This document shows, piece by piece, positions 16,532 to 23,491 of a stretch of 64,000 bases of DNA. The position numbers were made by a program, and so were the translations under genes. Below the pieces are notes generated by a model that worked only from the letters and a program-made list of their open reading frames with translations, did not search any database and was not told the origin of the DNA. The stretch covers positions 116,275 through 180,274 of the forward strand of contig JAVBMN010000011.1 in assembly GCA_031552405.1 (NCBI GenBank), read 5' to 3'. Every line of letters begins with the position of its first letter. The first letter of the stretch is position 1. This DNA comes from UBA1794 sp031552405 (GTDB lineage Bacteria > Bacteroidota > Bacteroidia > Bacteroidales > Bacteroidaceae).

Positions 16532-18436
16532 TTATAAGAAGGCCAGTACTATCTCTTCCAGCTTTGTAACAGTGTAGGGCCGGGTCAGGGTATCGTTACA
16601 CCCACTCTCCAAGGCCCATTGTTGTTCCATATAGAAAGCATCGTTTGTGATACCGATAACGGGTACGGTGCGAGAAATATTCCGGATGCGCTTAGTGGCA
16701 TCCAGCCCGCTCAGGATGGGTAACTGTATGCTCATAAGTACCAGGTTGGGACTTTCTACCACGAATTGAGTAATTGCCTCTTCTCCGTTTGATGCCCAGA
16801 TAAGCTCTACGTCGTATGCTTTTTCCAGTACCTTTTTGATATAGTCGAAGTTTTCTTTCGACTCCTCGGCTACCAGTATCTTCTTACGTGAAGAAGGCTC
16901 ATCTTCCAGTTGCTCCTCACTGATGCTTGCAAAGTGCGGGGCATTTTGGTAAGGGATGGTAAAAGAGAAGGTGCTTCCCTGTCCCAATACAGACTCTGCA
17001 GAGATGCTTCCACCCAGGCGTTCCACAAGACTTTTGCAGATGGATAAGCCTAAGCCGGTTCCTTGCGACTTATCAGCTACTTTCTCAAACCGGTCGAATA
17101 TGGAAGCCACCCTGTCTTCTGGTATTCCGATTCCGGTGTCGCTGACTGAGAATTTGATGAAAGGGTCTATGACTTCTACCTTGAGGGTTACACTTCCCTT
17201 TTCTGTGTTCTTGATGGAGTTTGAGATGAGATTGAATAGGATCTGGGTGATGCGGGTCCGGTCAGTATAGGCCCATAGTTGCTCTTCCTGTGGGAGATCC
17301 AGTTTGAATTCCACTCCCGGTTTCATCTTGTACTTGTGGGTGGTTTCAATCTCGTCAATGAGGTTGCGTATATCCGTACTCTCAAAAGTCATCTTGCTTT
17401 TTCCACTCTCAATACGCGAGAGGTCCAGCAGATCGTTGATGAGATGCAGGAGCAGGTGGTTGTTGTGCTGGATGATATCCATATATTCCGCCCTGGCTTC
17501 AGGATCTTCTTCTGCTGCTACAATCTCGGTGAAGCCGATAATGGCATTGAGCGGGGTGCGTATCTCGTGGCTCATATTGGCCAAAAACTCGGATTTCATC
17601 CGTTCGGCCTCTTCGGCTCGTTTCTTTGCGGCAAGTAATCCCTCCATTCGCCGCACACGGTTGGTGATGTCACGAATCAGGGCAAATACCTTGTTGCCTT
17701 CAAAAGGTACAATGCGAGCCTGGAAATGGTATTTGGCCTCTCCAATCAAAAGATAGTATTCAACTTCCCTTAGCTGCTTAGTGCGTAAGCACTCCCGAAT
17801 ATTATTTTCGTAAAGTTCGCAAATCTCTGGCGTAAAAATCTTTCGTCCACTGCTGCCTATCAACTCTTCGCGAGTGTGGAGCAGAGACATTGTTTCCGCC
17901 ATAATGATATCTTGGAAAACAAAATTCTCGTCGAATACAAAAATGAAATCGGGGAGCGTATTTACGATTTTCCAATACTTATCATTGGTCTCTTTAATCG
18001 TTTGCTCTTGTTTTTTCTCGTGCTCGGCAAGGGTGGTATAACATATCACGCTGAGGGTTTCTCCCTTTGCGTCCAGAGTGGAATAAAAATGATCCTTCAC
18101 CCATTTTGTTTTGCCATTCTTTCCCACAAAACGATAAGTGACAACGCTTTTCTTCCCGGCTGTGTCCTGAACCGTTGAAAAGGCTTTGGTAAATAGGGGC
18201 AGGTCTTCCGGATGAACATACTCTCGTAATTGACTGAGTGTGTGAAACTCTATATCCATTTCCTCTAACCCTAACTGCTTGAGAAAATCATTCACAAAAA
18301 CCAATTCATCAGTAGATGAATCCCATTCCCATATTCCTGCATGATGGGCAGTAAGAGCGGAAATTATTATTGAGTGTCTGTCACCTGACGGACTGTTTGT
18401 ATCCTTAAGCATATCATTATTTGTATTCGAGCACAT
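16532..18436 (-). CDS. Soluble hybrid histidine kinase with degenerate receiver
   Basis: 634 residues, no membrane segment. Two PAS-like domains (about 25-140 and 150-265; WEWDSSTDELVFVN, LPDFIFVFDENF) are followed by HisKA with the phospho-acceptor H290 in MSHEIRTPLNAIIGF, then HATPase (DTGIGIPEDRVASIFDRFEK, GTGLGLSI). The C-terminal receiver fold (about 515-634) has Ser569 where the phosphorylated Asp should be (LVLMSIQLP), AEES instead of the acidic DD pair, and TRPY instead of the conserved KP. The receiver is thus unlikely to be phosphorylated. The kinase probably senses a cytosolic signal; no partner regulator is adjacent. It has its own minus-strand promoter. Confidence 0.92.
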   Translation of the reverse strand: MCSNTNNDMLKDTNSPSGDRHSIIISALTAHHAGIWEWDSSTDELVFVNDFLKQLGLEEMDIEFHTLSQLREYVHPEDLPLFTKAFSTVQDTAGKKSVVTYRFVGKNGKTKWVKDHFYSTLDAKGETLSVICYTTLAEHEKKQEQTIKETNDKYWKIVNTLPDFIFVFDENFVFQDIIMAETMSLLHTREELIGSSGRKIFTPEICELYENNIRECLRTKQLREVEYYLLIGEAKYHFQARIVPFEGNKVFALIRDITNRVRRMEGLLAAKKRAEEAERMKSEFLANMSHEIRTPLNAIIGFTEIVAAEEDPEARAEYMDIIQHNNHLLLHLINDLLDLSRIESGKSKMTFESTDIRNLIDEIETTHKYKMKPGVEFKLDLPQEEQLWAYTDRTRITQILFNLISNSIKNTEKGSVTLKVEVIDPFIKFSVSDTGIGIPEDRVASIFDRFEKVADKSQGTGLGLSICKSLVERLGGSISAESVLGQGSTFSFTIPYQNAPHFASISEEQLEDEPSSRKKILVAEESKENFDYIKKVLEKAYDVELIWASNGEEAITQFVVESPNLVLMSIQLPILSGLDATKRIRNISRTVPVIGITNDAFYMEQQWALESGCNDTLTRPYTVTKLEEIVLAFL

Positions 18437-18461
18437 AATAGCATCGATTATTAAACAGGGG

Positions 18462-18469
18462 CAAATATA
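18462..18469 (-). promoter_or_regulatory. -7 element for the hybrid kinase gene
   Basis: CAAATATA on the plus strand is TATATTTG on the minus strand, matching TAnnTTTG, 25 bases upstream of the kinase start. Confidence 0.5.
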
Positions 18470-18523
18470 GCATTCTTTTATAAAAAAACAATTTTATTAA
18501 TACTATTTTATTGCTAAAAAGGG

Positions 18524-18531
18524 TAACTTTG
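18524..18531 (+). promoter_or_regulatory. -7 element upstream of the KamA-family gene
   Basis: TAACTTTG matches TAnnTTTG. If used, the transcript would carry a leader of about 270 bases that includes the structured segment at 18596-18686. A weaker element (CACTTTTG near 18717) could give a short leader instead. Confidence 0.4.
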
Positions 18532-18595
18532 TTTGTTCTTATTGTAAGTTGTACCGCTCACGTGTGGAGCGTAAGAAAAAGGGACGGAGCAGTGT

Positions 18596-18686
18596 ATTCA
18601 TTTCCGGCGTTCGCCGGATTACTGTCCACCCACCGTCGGAAATGAATCCGCCCCGGGGCGGAAATGCAACCGGCCTCTGCCGGAAA
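18596..18686 (+). other. Densely structured leader segment with competing hairpins
   Basis: Four inverted repeats lie in 91 bases: ATTCATTTCCG/CGGAAATGAAT (596-606 with 637-647), CCGGCGTTCGCCGG (604-617), CCGCCCCGGGGCGG (648-661) and CCGGC/GCCGG (670-683). TTTCCGGC (601-608) can also pair with GCCGGAAA (679-686). The first two share bases 604-606 and so compete. No known riboswitch family is recognised. A small frame at 18549-18740 is not a credible gene. Confidence 0.45.
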
Positions 18687-18807
18687 CTAATATGTTGCCC
18701 TATCCTGTTTATAACTCACTTTTGCAGTAGAGCAAGGTGAAGCACTTAAAATAGCCCGATTCGAGGGGTGATGAACAGGGAAAATATAATATGTAACAAT
18801 CGTGCAA

Positions 18808-20910
18808 ATGAAAGATCAATCGTTAAGAACCAATCTGTCCAAATTGAGAAGGCTTTTCAGTCAGCGCCTTCCTTGGTTGTATCAAATGGCTGAAAATAGC
18901 GAAGACCCTATTGGCTTCAAGGGAGAGTTGCGTTCGTTTTTGTTGGCGGAATTTTGCGTCAGAGAAATTGGGAAAGATAACGATGCTGTGGAAAGGATTT
19001 TCCGTTTAATAGAATATGATGGAAAAGAAATTGATGAATCAGCTGCCGGAGAGAAACTGTCCATACGTACTATTACCTGTTTATGGGCCTTCTTGAAGGG
19101 TGTTTCTTTCGGAGAGTTCTCAGGGGATATGTTGTTGGATTTGTATCATTTGTGTATCGCAATAGAGAATCCTGTAAAACTTATACCGGATCCGGGTTTG
19201 GTAAAACGACAGATGCAACGTTGGTCTACCGGGCTTGATCCTGGCGTTATGGCCATACGTGAAGAAAACAAACGTCGCATTATCCATTGCCTTATCCGGC
19301 GGATAGAACGGCATTACGCACCATCCTCCCGTTACCAGTTTGCCGAAGGGCTGTCTCAGGAAGATAAGTACCGGAAGGTCTGCGAGTGGTGGGAACAATA
19401 TCGTTTTCACCTGGCAATGGCTATAAAAAGCCCTATGGAACTGAATGCTTTTCTGAATCACTCTCTTACCGCAGAAACAATGGCGCTGCTTCATCAGGCT
19501 AAGCGGAAAGGGATGCCTTTTTTTATAACCCCTTATTATCTTTCTTTGCTGAACGCGGGTGCTACAGGATATGATGATGCAGCTATACGTTCTTATATCT
19601 TTTATTCCCGAGAGCTGGTGGATACATACGGCAGCATCCGTGCCTGGGAGAAAGAAGATCTTGTAGTTCCTGGTCGGCCAAATGCCGCAGGGTGGATACT
19701 GCCCGGAGGGCACAACATACACCGCCGCTATCCGGAAGTAGCCATTCTGATCCCTGATTCCATGGGCCGGGCCTGCGGCGGATTATGTGCTTCCTGTCAG
19801 CGTATGTATGACTTTCAGAGCCAGCGCCTGAATTTTAACCTTGAAGAGCTTAAACCTAAAGAAAGTTGGGATAAGAAGTTGCGTGAACTGATGACGTATT
19901 TTGAAGAGGATACGCAGTTGAGAGATATCCTTATTACCGGTGGCGATGCGCTGATGAGTCAGGATGCGACTCTGCGCAAGATTTTGGATGCTGTTTACAG
20001 GATGGCTCTCCGCAAGCGCAAGGCCAATGAGTCCCGTCCTGAAGGGCAGAAATATGCGGAGTTGCAACGGGTACGTCTGGGTTCCCGTCTGCCGGTTTAT
20101 CTGCCCCAGCGGGTTACGAATGAGTTGGTGGAGATTTTGCGTGAGTTTAAGGAGAAGGCCTCAACTGCAGGGGTTTCTCAGTTTTATCTGCAAACACACT
20201 TTCAGTCGCCTTTGGAGGTTACTCCCGAAGCTCGCAAAGCGATAGAGGCTATTCTTTCTGCCGGATGGACCGTGACCAACCAGCTTGTATATAACGTAGC
20301 GGCCTCAAGGCGAGGACATACAGCGAAGCTTCGCCGTACATTAAATTCGATAGGAGTAGTCTGTTACTACACCTTTTCGGTAAAAGGTTTTCAGGAGAAT
20401 TATGCCGTCTTTGCTCCAAACAGCCGTTCTTTGCAGGAAGCGGCGGAAGAGAAAGTGATGGGTTTTATCCCTGAAGAGCAACATGCCGGGTTGCATGAGT
20501 TGATAAACACCTGTCGCCCCCTGGGTAAATCTCTAATCCGTTTCCTGAAAGAACATAAACTTCTCTTTGCGGCAACCGACCGCAATGTGTTGAATCTTCC
20601 CGGAATAGGGAAAAGTATGACCTTCTGTATAGTGGGGCTTACTGCAGATGGGCGGCGAATTTTGAAGTTTGATCATGATGGCAGCCGGCGTCACAGCCCG
20701 GTGATTGATCGTATGCATGAGGTCTATATTGTGGAAAATAAGTCCATAGCTTCCTATCTCAGGCAACTGGAAGAGATGGGGGAAAATGTACGTGAGTATC
20801 GTAGTATATGGAATTATTGCGAAGGAACGACAGAGCCTCGTTTCTCTCTGTATGAATACCCTGCCTCTCAGTTTCGTGTCACGGAAGAGGTGACTAATCT
20901 TGGTGATTGA
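18808..20910 (+). CDS. KamA-family radical SAM protein (long form)
   Basis: 700 residues from the ATG at 18808 (a GTG two codons upstream is also in frame). The radical-SAM cluster motif is C323xxxC327xxC330 (CGGLCASCQRM), preceded by VAILIPDSMGRA, which resembles the lysine 2,3-aminomutase (KamA) family; ILITGGDALMS matches the SAM-binding GGD. An extra N-terminal region of about 300 residues has no recognised domain, making the protein well over 1.5 times the length of typical KamA or EpmB. The reaction is unknown; amino-acid mutase activity is only a family hint. It is monocistronic, ending at a terminator shared with the convergent lipoprotein gene. Confidence 0.85.
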   Translation: MKDQSLRTNLSKLRRLFSQRLPWLYQMAENSEDPIGFKGELRSFLLAEFCVREIGKDNDAVERIFRLIEYDGKEIDESAAGEKLSIRTITCLWAFLKGVSFGEFSGDMLLDLYHLCIAIENPVKLIPDPGLVKRQMQRWSTGLDPGVMAIREENKRRIIHCLIRRIERHYAPSSRYQFAEGLSQEDKYRKVCEWWEQYRFHLAMAIKSPMELNAFLNHSLTAETMALLHQAKRKGMPFFITPYYLSLLNAGATGYDDAAIRSYIFYSRELVDTYGSIRAWEKEDLVVPGRPNAAGWILPGGHNIHRRYPEVAILIPDSMGRACGGLCASCQRMYDFQSQRLNFNLEELKPKESWDKKLRELMTYFEEDTQLRDILITGGDALMSQDATLRKILDAVYRMALRKRKANESRPEGQKYAELQRVRLGSRLPVYLPQRVTNELVEILREFKEKASTAGVSQFYLQTHFQSPLEVTPEARKAIEAILSAGWTVTNQLVYNVAASRRGHTAKLRRTLNSIGVVCYYTFSVKGFQENYAVFAPNSRSLQEAAEEKVMGFIPEEQHAGLHELINTCRPLGKSLIRFLKEHKLLFAATDRNVLNLPGIGKSMTFCIVGLTADGRRILKFDHDGSRRHSPVIDRMHEVYIVENKSIASYLRQLEEMGENVREYRSIWNYCEGTTEPRFSLYEYPASQFRVTEEVTNLGD

Positions 20911-20934
20911 TCCGGATTGTCTGTCTCTTTACTC

Positions 20935-20971
20935 AAAAAAGGCAGAGTGGGAAATGTATTCCCACTCTGCC
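20935..20971. terminator. Terminator between convergent genes
   Basis: GGCAGAGTGGGAA, loop ATGTA, TTCCCACTCTGCC forms a 13-bp stem. The six A residues to the left act as a T run for the minus-strand gene, so it serves mainly the lipoprotein gene, with a weaker role for the radical SAM gene. Confidence 0.8.
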
Positions 20972-21019
20972 TCTGTTTGTACTCTTTTGCAACATGCCTT
21001 TCTGTTACGGAAAGGTTGT

Positions 21020-23338
21020 TTATCTTCTCATACGCATCATTCCTGCATGGGGTGCCCGTTGTTGGAACCCATTGAACTGCTGGAACTGGTGTTCTCCACG
21101 AAGTCGTGACTGGTCGGAGAAATTCAGATCGTGCTGTACTGAGCCTTCTCCTCCGAGGTTATTTCGCGTAGCTCCTCCCAGATTTGCGTTTCGCGTAGCT
21201 CCTTCCAGATTCGTGTTTCGCGTGGCTCCACTCAGATTATTGTTTCGTGTTTCCCCGCTGAGGTTACTCTCTTTCCACTGGTGCTGATTGTTATCGTAGC
21301 GGCTCCAGCTTCCATTGTCATTCTTGCGGTATACGTTTCCGTCTTGACCGGCATATACACGGTTGCCATTATTGTTATACACATGGGTGCCGTTGGGCCC
21401 GTTTACGATGGCTCCGGATTTACCTCCTGAGGTATGGTAGGTAAAGGCGCTTCCGTTGTGTGTGATCACATGCGAGCTGCTGGCCCATTGGTGCCCGTTG
21501 GTTACGGTGGAGTGTCCCCACTGTGAGTACGGGTTGTGGCCTTGTGCGGTGTGTCCGTATGTGCCTGTCCAGGGGTTGTAAGAGCTGGCAGCGGTACGTC
21601 CGCCATACCATCCTTGTACACTGGCTGCACGTCCGTAACGTCCGGTGGCCGGGTTGTACCACGCAGCGCTTCCGGCGCTTCCATACGGGCCGTATGCGGC
21701 TCGTCCTACTGCCCATCCGCCTGTCCAGGGGTTATATACCGCTCCTGCTCCATAGGTACACGGCCAGGGACGATAGATAGGATACCCTGCATAAGGAGGC
21801 CAGTATACATAGGGTGGGTAATACCATCCTGTACCGTATACGATGGCTGCATCGAAAATGGCTCCTACGGTAGCTCCTATGATAAAGGCTCCGAAATATC
21901 CGGCAGTAGAACTGCTTTCCACAGTAGTTTCGGTGGCATTGGTCTGGGTCACGTAAGTCACGTTATACACCGGTGAGCTGGCTGGTATGGTGTAGATCTC
22001 AGAAGGAACGGAGTCGGCAGTCTTCCACGGCCCTTTGGGTGAGGAAGATACAAACCATATGGCCTGGAAACACATGTAATACAAATCACCTACCTCAATT
22101 ACCTTTTCCTGCGTGTTAGTAGCGTACTTGAGGGATGTACCGGGAATATCGGCAAACTTGGGATCTCCGTCATAAGTGGCCTGTGCTTTGGCCTCGGCTT
22201 CTGCTTTGTTAACCACTACGGTAGTAGGGATCTGAGCCAGTAATACGGCATCAGAGGCTTGCACGGTACCGGGTACGGAGGTCAGAATATGCCCTTTGGG
22301 AGAGTCCTCAGGAATCTCAGAGAAATCTTTTGGCAGGTCATTTCCGGCATAGGTCCATGGGCCTCCGAACTGTGCGGAACGGAACCAACGTCCGGATAAC
22401 AGGATGTAGAATTGTTTATTGGCTTCATCCAGAAAAAGATCGTTGTCCGTATTGCTTACATATAACAGCTGGGTACCCTGTATCTTGCTGTATACAGGTG
22501 CTCCTTCGGTAAGAATCAGTTCTGCCGGGCTGCTATTATAGAATATGGCAGGTGCTCCTGATCCGGCGTGAGGGGGTATTCTCTTCTTTACCTCGTCAAA
22601 GTTCTGGCCGGAGGGGAGTGAGGAGAAATCCTTTGGTAGGGTCGTGGTTTGTGCCCAAGGACCTTTTAAGTCCTTTGCGGTAAGCCAGGTGTCCTCCACA
22701 AGCAGGTAATAAAGGCTCGACTTTTTGTCCATGAACAAATCCCAGTTGGTGTTTACCACAAACTGCAGGCTTGTATTATCCACAGGGGAGAGTACCGGGT
22801 CGCCATCCACTATCAACAGAACTGCCGGTGAGGCACTGTAGAAAATATGGGGAGGGTCATTCTTTACATTGACTGTCTTGCCTGATGACTGGGTTTTGCT
22901 GTCCAGATAGGCCAGGATACGATCCGTAGAAATGGTTTCGGTTCCGTTAGGCATCAATCCCAAGAATACCTTTTTCATCAGTGCGGCCGAATCCGCCTTG
23001 AGAGAGGGGAATCGAACGTCTGTGTAGCTGATGTCATGCAGGAAAGTGGTGCGGGCTTCCTTGTCGGTCTTGGTATCACACACAAAGGAAGCTACTCCCA
23101 GAATTTCCTGCTTTCCATCCTGTGTCATGGAGAAAGCCAGTCGACCCGACAGTTTCTTGTAGTTGTCCCACTTGTCCACCTGGGGTTGGTAATACACCAA
23201 TGTAGTATTATCTCCATGCACTTGCCTGGGCCAGCCCACATCTTGCGAGGCGGCGGCGTTATCCGGCTGTTTGGCATCGCTCTTTACGCAGCTTGCCAAC
23301 AGGACCAGAAGTACTGAAAAAATCACTGAATGTTTCAT
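21020..23338 (-). CDS. Repeat-rich lipoprotein of unknown function
   Basis: 772 residues. The signal peptide has the lipobox LLASC (Cys near residue 17). Residues about 150-480 hold three to four copies of a ~75-90-residue repeat whose core reads SSPAELILTEGAPVYSKIQ, then a D-L-F-[ML]-D motif and GPW; each ends with LPKDFSxIP. One hydrophobic segment (AGYFGAFIIGATVGAIFDA) follows, then a Gly/Tyr/Pro/Trp-rich region (YGPYGSAG, YNPWTGTYGH) and a 9-residue tandem repeat NL-[SEG]-G-[AE]-TRN-x, and a basic C-terminus (MMRMRR). Such proteins are sometimes labelled carbohydrate-binding family V/XII without evidence. Envelope location is probable, function unknown. Confidence 0.75.
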   Translation of the reverse strand: MKHSVIFSVLLVLLASCVKSDAKQPDNAAASQDVGWPRQVHGDNTTLVYYQPQVDKWDNYKKLSGRLAFSMTQDGKQEILGVASFVCDTKTDKEARTTFLHDISYTDVRFPSLKADSAALMKKVFLGLMPNGTETISTDRILAYLDSKTQSSGKTVNVKNDPPHIFYSASPAVLLIVDGDPVLSPVDNTSLQFVVNTNWDLFMDKKSSLYYLLVEDTWLTAKDLKGPWAQTTTLPKDFSSLPSGQNFDEVKKRIPPHAGSGAPAIFYNSSPAELILTEGAPVYSKIQGTQLLYVSNTDNDLFLDEANKQFYILLSGRWFRSAQFGGPWTYAGNDLPKDFSEIPEDSPKGHILTSVPGTVQASDAVLLAQIPTTVVVNKAEAEAKAQATYDGDPKFADIPGTSLKYATNTQEKVIEVGDLYYMCFQAIWFVSSSPKGPWKTADSVPSEIYTIPASSPVYNVTYVTQTNATETTVESSSTAGYFGAFIIGATVGAIFDAAIVYGTGWYYPPYVYWPPYAGYPIYRPWPCTYGAGAVYNPWTGGWAVGRAAYGPYGSAGSAAWYNPATGRYGRAASVQGWYGGRTAASSYNPWTGTYGHTAQGHNPYSQWGHSTVTNGHQWASSSHVITHNGSAFTYHTSGGKSGAIVNGPNGTHVYNNNGNRVYAGQDGNVYRKNDNGSWSRYDNNQHQWKESNLSGETRNNNLSGATRNTNLEGATRNANLGGATRNNLGGEGSVQHDLNFSDQSRLRGEHQFQQFNGFQQRAPHAGMMRMRR
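21145..21270 (-). repeat. 27-bp tandem repeat inside the lipoprotein gene
   Basis: Four successive copies of a unit with TTTCGCGTAGCTCC (plus-strand reading) encode NLSGETRNN, NLSGATRNT, NLEGATRNA and NLGGATRN. The copies differ mainly at the fourth to sixth residues of the unit. It is a likely site of copy-number variation by slippage. Confidence 0.7.
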
Positions 23339-23491
23339 AAATTACTATTGTTATGTTTGTCATTTGTCTTTAGCGTAATAACAATGTGACATGGAAAGAG
23401 TTGCGAATATTTTATTCTTTTAACGTAACGCTATTGCGGGTGCAAGGAGTTCTTTGTTTCTTTGCGCTTTATCCGTAATTTATATTCAATC

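Noticed and set aside
18549..18740. 63-codon plus-strand frame in the leader of the KamA-type gene
   Set aside because: It spans the hairpin cluster, is Arg/Pro/Cys-rich and has no family features.
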